NCBI RefSeq assembly: GCF_011397635.1
Contig: NC_064775.1
Span: 16,319,452-16,383,451, forward strand
Direction of reading: 5' to 3'
Origin: Epinephelus fuscoguttatus
Taxonomy: Eukaryota; Chordata; Actinopteri; Perciformes; Serranidae
Length of the DNA stretch: 64,000 nt
Numbering within the stretch: position 1 is the first letter of the stretch; each line of letters starts with the position of its first letter. Position numbers and translations under genes: made by a program. Below the pieces are notes generated by a model. It saw only the letters and a program-made list of their open reading frames with translations, was not told the origin of the DNA and ran no database searches. Below, piece after piece: positions 22,016 through 34,000 of this stretch.

Positions 22016-25000
22016 TGGTAACATTAAAAATAAGTCTAAATTAGCATTCAAAAATATGTTATGCCACAAGATGGCGCCTCTGCAGTGGGCTATTTAAAAG
22101 TATTTGGTACTTAGACATTGCAGCATTGGCGGTGAAAGCAAACAAATCTGAGTATGCACTGTTATACATTAATATTTGTATTTATTTATTTCCTCATTTA
22201 TTAATACATGAATTTTACTCATGTACCATGCCCATTTATTTATTTATTTACCCAGCCAATTTTGGGCACAGATACTACTTCACTAGTGCTGATTTTTTTT
22301 AATTTTAAAAAGGAATAAATAAAATAAAATAAAATAAAAATGAAATAGCCAGATACAGATTTGGATCCCCTACATCCTCAACATCCTCAACATTATAGAC
22401 CCATCCAAGAATTAATTGTGTTGACACTTCAAATATTCAGATAACAGTATTATTTTTCACCTGAGACTATAAAAAACTGAAAATTATGTTCTGAAAATTA
22501 TTTGTGTATTTGAGAGACATTTATATTGTTTATTTTTCAAACTTAGATCATTTTTATTCACTTGTAAATGTATACCAAGAAAAAAAGATAAGATACACTT
22601 TATATGCTCATACCCTGAGCTTTTAGTTGAAGACCATAAATATGTATGATACATGTTGTAGAAATGTCTGGGGGCCATCATGGAGGGTGTGAAACCAGAC
22701 CACATGCCAGACCAACTGATGTTACCCAGGAATGTTCTTATCATGTTCTTATGATAACAGCTTTCCATCCTCCATCCATCCACAGACGTACACTGCATTT
22801 GTGGTGAAGGGAAGTGAGTGCAAAGAAGAAGAGCATAGAAAAAACAAGCGAGTTGGTAGGTGAAGGGTTAGTGGACACGGCTTGCCTCATCCTCAGCTTG
22901 ATCAGCGAACCCCCGGCTCAGGAAATGACAGATAACTGCTGCCACCTCTTCCCTCCTCCTCCTTCAGTGTGCACTTCCCCTTTAAAGTATCTGAGAGGAA
23001 CAGCCTTACACTGCTCGCTCTGTCTCTCTCGTAGTTTGTGGTGAGGCTGCTGTGGCTGAAAGGATCTTAAAGGATAAAGAAGAAGCTTCTGTTGTTTATG
23101 GCTGAGGCTGCACCTCCTGTTCGTGGATGTGACATGCAGGGGAACAGGCCTGAAGTTATCAGGAGAGTGATAAGAAGCTGTGTTTTATTTGCATTTCCTT
23201 TCCCAAAGGATACATGACCAGACTGTTCATCCTGAAAAGGTAAAACACTTAGTTTTGTTGCTTTTTGTCTAAAAAAGTTCATATTTTGCATCATATTTTG
23301 TTTGAAGTCCTCCTTTAATGAGAATAAAACTCTGGAAAATGGTTTTAAATCACATTTCAGGGGGGAAAGAACATAAATTTACAGATAAATCCAACATAAC
23401 CAGGCAGAAAACACAAACAAAATAGCATTAAAGACATATTGTTGAAAAGAAAAGCTATTTGCTAAATTGTAACAGGACTCTGATACCATAAAATTTCCTT
23501 TATTGAGCTTGCTTGTAAATCGTACATAATATATGTGGACAATGGAAATACTAGCATGCTGCAATATTTATTTTTAACATCATAGTATATAGTGTCCGTC
23601 TTTCCACAGTTGCAAGTAATACTAGATAATCAGAAATAATAAAGTGTAATCACAAAGCATATAGACATAAAACTGTGTCATATATATGTGTGGTTTAAGT
23701 GTATTGTGTGAATTTGCCCTGACCATAAACTGACTTGTTCATAAAGACAGACTTGTAAAATGATCTCCAGGAAATGTATGGTCTAAAATATAATAGGTAC
23801 AAAGCGGGATGTAACTCCAGAGTCTCAGCTGATGAATTATTGAATGACTGCAGCAGCCTCACATCCACTAACACATGCTCTTATCTCAGCTGTTAACTAA
23901 CAAAGGGGTTGAATTTGTTTCAGAGATGGTAGAATGGAACTGCGCTATATAAGTGAATAGAAATATGATTTTTTTTTCTTTCAATAAGGAGGGTTTATCT
24001 TGTTATTCCCAGTGATAGTTGTTTGCAGTGGCGCCCCCAAGAAGGGACCAGGGGGGCCACGGCCACCATGATAACCTAGCATAAATAATCACTGGGACCA
24101 ACCTTACTGTCTTTAAAGGCCAAAACACACCAGCAGTAAACGCTGAGCTTTAAAAAAAAAAAATACACCCCTATTATTTTATCACTGTACAACCTCACAC
24201 CTGGGTGCACCACCCCGCAGCACTTTACACCACTGTCCTGTTTCCAGCCTCGTCGCCCCAGGAATTAAATGCATTTCCCCCCCGCTCACTTGTACGTACC
24301 AGCTCCCGTAGCAGCTCTTCTTCTCCGCTCCTGTGGCAGCTCGACTCCTCCCCTCACCATGGATATATATGGATATATTTCTTGTGTGACAAAGACTGGG
24401 TGACGAGAGACTTGTTGTTGAGGTCGAGAAATATCCCGAGCTAAACGACCCACGGTTCCGTCATTATAAAGACAACGGCCAAAAAGATATTGCCTTTAAT
24501 AAGGGACTCTCCACTCTGTGATCTTAAGTTAACACAGAGGTGCAGATGTTTCAGTAAAAGCGGTTGTCTATTAACGAGCTGCAGTGCGACATGTCCAGTG
24601 TATGCTAGGGGCAACGCTTAACGCGTGACACATGATGCACCGTACCAGAAAAGGGATTAAATAATCCTCCAAAGTTAGGCTAAATGTTTGTGAGGGAACA
24701 ACTGGCATGGCCATTTTCAAAAGGATACCTTGAATTCTCACCTCAAGATATTTGAATGAAAATGGGTTGTATGGGTACCCATGAGTCTCCCCTAAACTTG
24801 AAGTCACCTGTTGCCAGTATTCAAATTCCTGATATTCAGTTACGGCTTTTGGTTTTGATGTGCCACCCCAGGAGTTTAAATGATGCTTCACAATGCATGA
24901 TCTTTGCTGAAATGTCAAGCTGTGAAGTTGTAGCATTTATTCAGTTAAATTGACTTTAAAGAGGTTCCCATAACTGTATCTTCTTGAATATCTGGAGTAT

Positions 25001-25660
25001 AGCTCACAGTTTAGAGTTTTCCTCTTGCTGGTTTGATTCTACAATCCATCTCTGATAATCCACTCTGCTCCACAGCCTGCTACCTTTTCTATTAAATCTC
25101 ATTTTTCATCTTCAGTAAATTGCATTTCCTCTGCAAGTTCCTTCGAGTCTGTTAAAGCTTTTGGAGCAACAACAACAAACTACATTTTCACAAAAAAGAT
25201 TAGCAAGAACTCTCAATTTACTTGATGTGATACATGAAACCAAACCACACAACGGTTTCATCTTAAGGCTCATTTTTCCTTACTTTTATGCACCTAGATA
25301 GACAGGGTCATTTTAAACATTGTAACCATCACTGCCCTCATACTTCTATGCGTCCTTTATGTTGGCATAGATACACCCACTAGATGACACAAGATGGCAG
25401 AGTGGATGGACAGTTCTTTTCACTGTATTACCAGTAGGGTCATGTCTTGCTTTACCTACGCTACACTGCCGCCACAACTTTCGGTTGTACTGCTCCATTT
25501 CCTCTATAAGATTTCAGAAAACGTGCACAAATATGGATGAAATAAATGCAGGGTTTCGTTAGTGTTTGTATACATGTCTGAGGTTGAGCATAAACGAGCC
25601 CTTACCAACTAGCTTTTGTGGCCTCGGCAGCTACTTTAACAATGTTTCTCTTTCCCCGCA
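22016..25660. other. Upstream region of gpbar1, no coding sequence seen
   Basis: This region may hold non-coding first exons of gpbar1, because a good splice acceptor (TTTCTCTTTCCCCGCAG) ends at 25660 just before the coding exon. 22300-22340 has an AAATA run. About 24010-24260 is C-rich and repeat-like. No protein-coding homology is visible. Confidence 0.45.
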
Positions 25661-25721
25661 GCTGTACCTTGAAGGGAGTGGGGCCAAGCTGCAAAGGGGA
25701 GGAAGTCGGCAGATTTCACAC

Positions 25722-26750
25722 ATGATGGACTGCAACGATTCCCATGCTCTGCTCTCTGGGGAGCACCTCATCTATGCCATCACCATACCGCTGTCAACTT
25801 CCATCATCCTGGCCAACCTTGTCATCATCTTAGGCATCGCCTGGAACCGCCAGCTCCACAACACGACCAACTACTTCTTCCTCAGCCTGTTAGTGGCAGA
25901 TCTGTGCACAGGCGTGGCGCTGCCTTTTATCCCTTTAATGGGCCTGAACCGGGAGTTGAGTTTTAGCTCCTGCTTGGTGGCTCACGTGTTCCCAAACTTC
26001 CTCTTCCTGGCATTCCTCTTCAACCTGGTAATGGTCCACTATGAGCGCTACATTTGCATCGTTGACCCCCTGCATTACAATAACCTGTGGATGCATCGCA
26101 GCTTTCCTCTGGCACTGCTTGTGGTTTGGGCGCCACCACTTCTGTATGCATCTCTACCTGCTTTTGGGTGGAATAACTGGACAGGGCCAGATTGGAACGG
26201 CTGTTGTGCAGGTAGCCAAAATATAACGTCACTTTCAAACTGTTTCACAAACAAAACCACGTGCTGCTCGTACAGGCGAGTATTCCCCAATGCTTTTATC
26301 TACTTGGAGGTGTATGGACTCGTCTTACCTGCTATTCTTACCATCGCTGGCATGACTGGCCATGTTTTATGGATCACCCGAGGCCAGCTGAAGGACATTT
26401 GTCGCCTCCATCGCTCAGTGGAGCGGGGAAGCCAGGCCTCGGACCGAGAGCAGAGGCTGAACCTGCGGTACACTCGATGCGTGGTGGCAGTGTCGTTTAC
26501 ATTTCTCGCATGCTGGGTACCCTATCTCATTTACATGCACGTCTGCATGGCGTTCTTGATGACGGACACCAAGTGGAGCTCCACCACTCATATCATACTG
26601 TCGTGCACTGGTATTGGAAGCATGGCAGTGGTGCCGCTGGTGCTCGGACTAGCCAACAGGCAGTATACAGAACCTGCACACAAACTACTCCAGAAACTAA
26701 GAGACAGATGGAGCCGAAGGACGCAGGGATCAGAGGAGGTGGCAGTCTGA
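25722..26750 (+). CDS. gpbar1: G protein-coupled bile acid receptor 1 (TGR5-like), 342 aa
   Basis: A class A GPCR with an intronless coding region. The start is the MMDCNDSHALL Met at 25722; an acceptor ends at 25660, so the open frame further left is intron or UTR. Vertebrate GPBAR1 signatures are clear: ANLVIILGIAW in TM1, FFLSLLVADL in TM2, SLPAFGWNNW after TM4, YLEVYGLVLPA in TM5, and GQLKDICRLHRSV in loop 3. Instead of DRY it has HYERY (residues 106-110). TM6 keeps CWVPY, and TM7 ends GLANRQY rather than NPxxY, as in the mammalian receptor. Loop 2 has several cysteines and N-glycosylation sequons (NIT, NKT). The family binds bile acids at the cell surface and raises cAMP through Gs; ligand range in this fish is not readable from sequence. 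Confidence 0.93.
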   Translation: MMDCNDSHALLSGEHLIYAITIPLSTSIILANLVIILGIAWNRQLHNTTNYFFLSLLVADLCTGVALPFIPLMGLNRELSFSSCLVAHVFPNFLFLAFLFNLVMVHYERYICIVDPLHYNNLWMHRSFPLALLVVWAPPLLYASLPAFGWNNWTGPDWNGCCAGSQNITSLSNCFTNKTTCCSYRRVFPNAFIYLEVYGLVLPAILTIAGMTGHVLWITRGQLKDICRLHRSVERGSQASDREQRLNLRYTRCVVAVSFTFLACWVPYLIYMHVCMAFLMTDTKWSSTTHIILSCTGIGSMAVVPLVLGLANRQYTEPAHKLLQKLRDRWSRRTQGSEEVAV

Positions 26751-26943
26751 GAAAATACTGACAAATAGGAATATTTATGAAGATGTATCTGGAAGAAATG
26801 ATGGTGGTTGATGCCCACAGTAACCTATATTATGGAAGATTATTAAGGCCAGGCATAAGGGGAAGAAAAGGGGGAGGAAGATTTTTTTTTATTTTGCATG
26901 AGGAAAATGGTCAAAATGTCAAGAACAAAGTCCAAATGTTATG

Positions 26944-26949
26944 AATAAA
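26944..26949 (+). terminator. Candidate gpbar1 polyadenylation signal
   Basis: AATAAA about 195 bp after the gpbar1 stop codon, followed by AT- and T-rich sequence. Confidence 0.45.
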
Positions 26950-29900
26950 GTTAAATCTCCAGTATTAGTGCCAGGTAAAACACAAATAGATCAGGGGAGG
27001 AAGTATTTTTTCTTTTTTCTTTTTTTTTTTTTTTTGCATTTCGAGAAAAGTTGAAATCTTGAGAAGAAACCCAGCTGGTACCGGATGCCGATATGACATC
27101 AGAAAATCAGGTTGAAGATATTTTAAATGTCTAATGATGTTAGAATTTCACGTTGTGTGCACGTTAACATTTTGACGTTTTGCTAACTTTGTTTCTCCTA
27201 ATCAAACACAGTGCTCTCTTCAAAGTCCTAATATTTATTAGCACTCTGTGTTCATGCGCTGAAGGAAAAATAATATCCTTCTTATTAAAGCCAATTCTGA
27301 AGTTCAGCAAATCATCTACACAAGGCATTTCACGGAGGCAGTCATATGCACTAACAGTAGTGGTTGATTTATTGTCAAAAGTTCGACTTTAATCTTGAAA
27401 TGTAAAGTTAATAGTCATTTTGACGATTCTCAAAATGGTACTTTTACTTTATTCTAAATATGACAACTTTATTCTTATTATTTTGTCTTTCATCCCAGTG
27501 CAAAACAAAAAAAACCTTCCTCCTCTCCTCCCTTTTCCCTTAGCCCTAATAATCTTCCATAGTCCACTAGTCAAGGCCTGCAGGAGGAAATTATTTATCA
27601 GTGATCTGAACACAAAAAGCCACTTTCTGTTTTACCACCACTACACTGGGTTATGAAATATGATTTCTGTCTTTGGCTCCCCCTTTCTGATGGTTTTCCA
27701 TTATACTTTCAGAGTTGTGTCAGGAGATGTAATTGAAAAGATGAAGAAAAGGTAGTTCATGTTTTCAGGACAACATTTATCATTGTCTCAAAGACGACTA
27801 TAACACCATTTGAGCAACATGCTCACGCTGCCAACGTGCTAGTGTTTAGCAGGTATAATAATGCCTGAAATGTAAATTCTCAGTATGATAACATGATGAA
27901 GTTAGGTTAAATAAAACTACCCTTGTGTCAGTGTTGTGCATCTTAAAAATTAAGCTCAAAGACATCATAATTTCTCTTTGTGCTGCCTGCTCTGGTTAAC
28001 CAGTGCTAAGACTTTCTCCATCTGTCACCCACGTGCCTGCAATGTTTACTTCTACTTCCCTCACTAGTGTTTATCTATATACTGGTATGCAGGCTGAAGA
28101 GGGGAGAGGGATGCATTCACAGTCCCTAATTCATCTACAAGACATGAGGAAATAGAGCTTCAGGAAGGACATGCAGGAAAGAAACATGAGGTGAAAACCG
28201 TGTGTGCAAGTTGGAAATGAGTTAGCTGCCATATTTAGATAAACTGTTACAGGAAGGTTAAATACTGTAAAATAAGACTTCAGAGATACTTGTATTTAAT
28301 AAAGACTAAAGGTTTTGTCGTAAAGATCCACCCAAGGGAAATTGGATTTTTATTTGAGACTTGATCAAACACAGAGTGTGTGTCATGCTATTTGTGTCCC
28401 CAGTCACAGTGTGTTTTTAAAGGTACACAGACAGTATGTGGGTGGAAAAGCTGAAGAGGAAAAGCAGACTTTAATCAAATTAAAGAGCAAACAATGTCTG
28501 AACTGCTATGGGACATTAGGAGGGATGGGATTTCATCATGGGGGCAAGGTACATCGTCTGTATGTCTTTTGTATGTGTTGCTTTGCTAAGCCATGTTCCA
28601 GTATGTTTTCCACATTGGTTTGTACGTATATCCGGAAATCCGAAGAGGGAAAAATGAAGACAGGACGAGACTGTTGGGCTCCGGCTCCTAATGACTGCCT
28701 GCCATCTGTGTTGAGTGGAAAGAAAAACATTTGTCCGAATTGTGTCTGGATTCTAAAAGCAATAGTTTAACATTTTGAGAAGAAGCACATTTGCTTTATT
28801 TATGATGGTGAAATGAGAAGACTGATACCACTCTCATGTCTCTATATTAGCTTTGCTTGGCTCTGCCCAAATGTAACAAAATCTGCCAACCAGCACCTCC
28901 AGAGCTTATTAATTAACAGGTTGTTTAATTCTTAAAAAAAAAAGTGTAAAAATGTCAGTTTGCCTTTTTATAAGAAATACTGTGTCAACAGGGTCAGCAT
29001 ATCCTCATACAATAGTCTGAATGATATCCTACGAAAATGCACACACAGCAGTTTGTATGATATCCTACAAAATAGCCCCCCCACAAATGACATTATATCC
29101 TTAATGTGAAGTTACATACTTAACATGAAGTTATGGAGGTTAGGTTTAGGCAAGTAAAGCTACTGAGGTTAGATGTTCACATGATCTAAACACCAGTCTT
29201 CAGGGGAAAGTCCTGTGTTTTGTGACCCATCCACCACCCCTACCTGCCTCCTAAACGCCTCAGACCTCTTCCTTCTTTACGTCTGTCAGCATCATGTGAT
29301 CGCAGCCTTCCCAAATTCATGGATAATGCACAAATTACTAGCTTATTGTTATATTGCATATGTGCAAATTTTGGTGCATTACTTTTGTGGGAAAACATAC
29401 GAACAGTGCATGACAACAGCTTGATAAGAAACCTCCCTGTTTCGCCTTTTGACTTGACTTTGACTTCATGACTTGAGACTTGACTTAGACTCGAGACAGA
29501 TCACTCGAAAGGACTTTTTTTACTTAAATATTTGTATTTTTCAAGATAAACATGCCATGACCTGTCAGGCCACCTAAATCCACGTTTATTTGTCATCCCT
29601 GTATTTCCTGTTTTATTTTGGTAGCCATTGTCTTGTCTTGTTTCAGATCCCACGTCCTGTCAAGTCTTCCTCCTTTGTGATTGCTTGCCCCGCCCTAATA
29701 TGTTTCACCTGTGTCTCAGTGTGTTTCACCTGTGTCTCTTTGTCTCCTTTGTCATCAGGCTAATGCACAAGGTATTATGGAAGTGGCTAGTCCAAAAAAT
29801 GATAAAAGTTGGGTTCAAGAATAATGTTATTGGTGACTGTAGTAAGAAGAGAACAGGGGTATGCAAAAATCTGCAGCCCAAAAATTAGACATGACCATCA

Positions 29901-30389
29901 TGACATTTAATTTCATTTGTTGTTACAAAAACAACAACAACAAAAAAGTGTGAGAATCTGTCTTTTTAGTTTACTTATTAGCTCACTGGCCGGTCAAACG
30001 TCACCTAAAAGCTAACATTTGACCATATCATCAGAATTTCAAGTGACTTAACTTGTCTTGACTGACTTAAAAAGACTCTACTTGTTTGATTCACACCAAA
30101 TTAACTTGAGACCTGCTTGTGGCTTGCAAATGTGTGACTTACTCCAACCTCTACTTTACAGGTTTTAGGCTAAGCTAAGCTAACCATGTCCTCGCTCCAG
30201 CTACATATTTACAACATATCGACACAACCACCGATATGATAGATATGATGGTGGCATCAGTCTTTTTACCTAACTATTGGCAAAATAGACAATAAGCATA
30301 TCCCAAAAATGTCTTTAAGTAACTATTTGTGTGTTTGTGTGAAAGAAAGAGAGCAGACATTACTTCAACAGTAAAGCCTTCTGATTTCC
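26950..30389. other. Spacer between gpbar1 and the keratin pair
   Basis: No gene is supported. A 142-codon open frame near 28342-28770 has no recognisable domain and no splice context. A repeat-like stretch lies at 28980-29180 (GTTAGGTTTAGGCAAGTAAA), and a second at 29440-30155 is listed separately. Confidence 0.5.
29440..30155. repeat. Dispersed repeat with GACTTGAGACTTGACTT motifs, probably interrupted
   Basis: The left part (29450-29530) has TGACTTGAGACTTGACTTAG and the right part (30040-30155) has GACTTAACTTGTCTTGACTG and TTGTGGCTTGCAAATG-like text. Together these resemble a teleost repeat made of GACTTG phrases. The 500 bp between may be a later insertion, but I found no clean ends. Confidence 0.4.
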
Positions 30390-30395
30390 TTTATT
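30390..30395 (-). terminator. Candidate polyadenylation signal of the type II-like keratin
   Basis: TTTATT on the plus strand is AATAAA on the minus strand, about 620 bp beyond the stop codon at 31013-31015. Confidence 0.4.
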
Positions 30396-31012
30396 TTAAT
30401 ATTTGAGGCACAAGGTTGCAGATACATGTGAAGGAAGGAGAACAATTCCAAAGTAGTCTGAAAACCTACAGTATTTCGAGCGTGCAGTTTTGCCCCAGAT
30501 CCATGTTTGCTTCCTCTTAATGTGACCTGATTGTAGGAAACATTATCTTTGTTAACATTCTTCCTGATATTAACAAGATGTGGCCCAACAGAACAGAAAC
30601 ACTCCTTTAACCACCTACACAATGCCACAAGTTCCTTATTTTATTTTTCACATCCTTAAGAAACCTTTACACCGTTACAGACCCCGCCACAAAAAGTATG
30701 AAAGAAACAACTGCACGAAAGCTGAAAAATACACCGATTGTGCCAGGAACACGTCTTTGCTATTGCAAACAAAGATGCTTGTCATAAACAAAATGTCTCC
30801 AACTTCAAGCACAGATTCTAGGAAAAACGTTCAGCCTGCCAAGAAGCTATTGTTAGACTGTACCAGAGAGTACATAAAAAGAAGCATGATGATTATTACA
30901 TTTAAAAACACTTTTCTCTAAGAGTTAAATTTCACTTAATTTGAGCTTTGCAAATTCACATTTTGCGGATATACTGTAATGCTGCAGGTGGAGGGGTGAT
31001 GGAGAGTGCCGG

Positions 31013-34000
31013 TCAGCCTTCAGTGTAATGGGAGCTTTCGGACACGACTCTGCCTTCCTCCACCTCCACCCGGATCAGCAGGCGCTTCTTGGAGGCGGGG
31101 TAAGCTGCCGGGAACATGGTGGGTTCTGGTCCTCGTGGCTTCTCTGGCAGGTGTTGCTTCGATGGCAGGTGAACGTCTGCGTGCAAGTAAGGACTTGGAT
31201 TGGTTGGTTTGTTTTTAGATATCTGAGCGAAAGAGAGGTTTGATTTTAGTGGGACACAAATAATGAATCAGTCATGAGAATGCTGAAATGTGTGAAATGG
31301 ATGCAGAGTTTGTTTTTGTTACTGTGTCCATTTTAAAGCATATTTCATATATTATAATTATATTAAATTTAATACTTGTGGTCCCCTTAACCTTCTTTGT
31401 TTACCGCAGTTAGTAATTTCCTTCATTTCCCAGAATTCTTTACAGCAACATCTTGACAGGGAAGATTTAAGCCAGGTGGTACAAGTCCAAAGTGGGCAAG
31501 CTGCTACTTTATGTACATTTGCTGCATTGCATTCTGGTATATTGAGGGCTTTATTGGTGTACAGACATTAGTGTATTAGTCAGTGCTGAACCTAGCACAT
31601 TTGGTGCCCTAGGCAAATGTGTTCCCCCCAGATATTATGATTTATATTTATTGTATTTATTACACAGTAGATATCATTTGTTCTTTCAACATCAGGTCAT
31701 ATTGTTAATGTGCTAAATGACAAACTAGCATCTTAAAACCATCCTGTTGGTCTTCTTTTGAATGACAAATCCGTCTGCTGCGATGGAGAGTTATTTCTTC
31801 TCATGCAGGCATGGAACTTAGATGCTAACTGGACGTTTGTGATTTCTGCATGTGCAGCTTTTTGGCCGAGACACAGGCAATGCAACAGTCAGCCTTCGTC
31901 ACCACTTGTTTTGTCTGTATGATGTGTCTGGGCCTTAAGGCAACATCAGGCTTGATCTTAACATTGCTTTAACATTGTAAAAAAAAAATTGTGCACCAGC
32001 AAGTTGCTAGAAATCTTTGAAATTAACAGAAATTACAACTCAAGTGTAAAGCTTTTAAAAGCAGCACACGTGTAATTAGGTGTATAGAACTGAACTGAAT
32101 TGATTGGCCTCACTGTCACCGACCCAATCCTGCTATTTGAGTCAGTATTGGCCTGATATGTGATATCAGTATTAGATCAGTGCATCATGTTTGTCTAGAA
32201 TCCATGTAAAAAAGTAAAAATCACCACAAAGCAACCAAATGAACCCAGAAAGACCATTTTAGTAGATTTTTTAGGGTTTTGGAGCTGCTGATTTCAGAAA
32301 TTTGAGAGAAAGTGTCAGAACGGTTCTCACCTGCATTGCGCATGAGGTAGTTCATTCTTCACAGAGATGGAGAAATAGAGACAGTTGTTAGTGCAAGCAT
32401 TAATCCATCACGGTGTATTTTATCAAACAGCAACATGAGTCAGTGCACTGATACATACTGATGTCTCGCACTGCTGACATACCTCTGCTCCTCGCCCTCC
32501 AGCAGCTTGCGGTAGGTGGCAATCTCAATGTCCAGGGCCAGCTTGAGGTTCATCAGTTCTTGGTATTCACGGATTTGTCCAGCCAAGTCCTGCTTGGCTC
32601 GCCTCAAGGCTTCCTCCAGCTGGGCAATGTCCGCCCGGGCCTTCATCACATTGTTGTCACCTTCTGTCCTCATGTCATTGATGTCCTTCTTCAGGGCCTC
32701 TTCCTAACATAAAAACAGAGTGACGGAAAACATCAGAGGCCAGTTAGAAGTGTGTGCCTATGCCTTAACTCTAGAAGTGTTTATGTGTGATCACAACCTT
32801 CCTTGCGAGAGCCTCCAGGTCCCCATTGAGCCTCTGAATGTGGCGCACCATGTCTGAGATCTCCCTCCTTAATTCACGCACTTCCTGCTCACGCTGTCCT
32901 GCACTGAAGACCATGGCATCCATCTAAGCAGGGACATACAGCACACTGGTCACTTAGTAAATGTAGAGCTGGTCTTAAGAACACAGTTTTATTGCGTAGA
33001 ATCTTCGTTTTTCTCACCTTTTTCTGGTTCCACTGCTCGGCTTCCTCCCTGCTGCGGGCGGCAATGTTGGCATACTGATTCCTGACACTCGCGATGATCT
33101 CATCCATGTCCAGAGACCGTTTGCTGTTGTCACGTAAGACCACTGTCTCGTTTTGGACTTGTGACTCTAGCTCCTTGATCTCCTGCAGGGGACAGACATT
33201 GGTACAACAGAGTCAGAGGGGGGAAAAATTCACATATTTGATGTTATATTTCCCCTCCAGGCCAAATATACGGTGGCCCTGGGAGTCAAAATTTGACATT
33301 TGACAAATACAACACAACAATGTTGTAGTGTTTTGTGAAATGTCAGTGTTTTGTGAAATGTTGCTGTGTTTTGTGAAATGTGAAAATAAAATAAAATAAA
33401 CCCCATCATTACCTCATCATAGCCAACCCTGAGGAAGTCCAGTTTTCCCATCAGGTCCTCAAGCTCCAGAGCGTGATCAACTAGCGCCAAGTGACCTTCA
33501 TCTGCATCCTGGTACATGCATACATTAAACATATACACATACGTAAGTACATGGATGCCAGTTAAGAAATTGCTTTCAAAATATCAACACATAATATGTT
33601 TCTGAATGCTTGAATAAATAAGCACCAGAAAAAGCTTACAATACCTTTTTCTTGACAATAAATTCATTCTCCAAGTCAGCTTTTTTCAAAAACTCATGCT
33701 CATATCTGTAACAATGAGAAAATAAAGGGTGAAACATTTGTGCCAATGATATTATTGACACAGTTTTGAGTTCTCTGGGAATATACTGTGTTTGTGACTG
33801 TGGACAACAGAGAAATTCTTTCCATAAGGACCAATGGACATATTGAAGTCTGGAGTGTTTAAACCCTGCTGACCTTTTCTTGGTGTCCTCCACCTCCTCC
33901 TGGCATTTGTGTAACTCAGCTTTCAGCTTTTCTTGGTCACGGAGCAAGGCCTCAATCTGATGCTCCAACTCGTCCTCCACATGCTTAACAATGTCGTCAA

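Noticed and set aside
25566-25721. A 52-residue N-terminal extension of GPBAR1
   Set aside because: The frame opens at a TTG, is cut by a good acceptor at 25660, and the family starts close to TM1.
28342-28770. A 142-codon plus-strand open frame between GPBAR1 and the keratins
   Set aside because: No domain, no homologous motif and no exon context; composition is that of ordinary spacer.
30580-30921. A 113-codon plus-strand open frame
   Set aside because: It lies antisense in the likely 3' UTR of the type II-like keratin and has no recognisable content.
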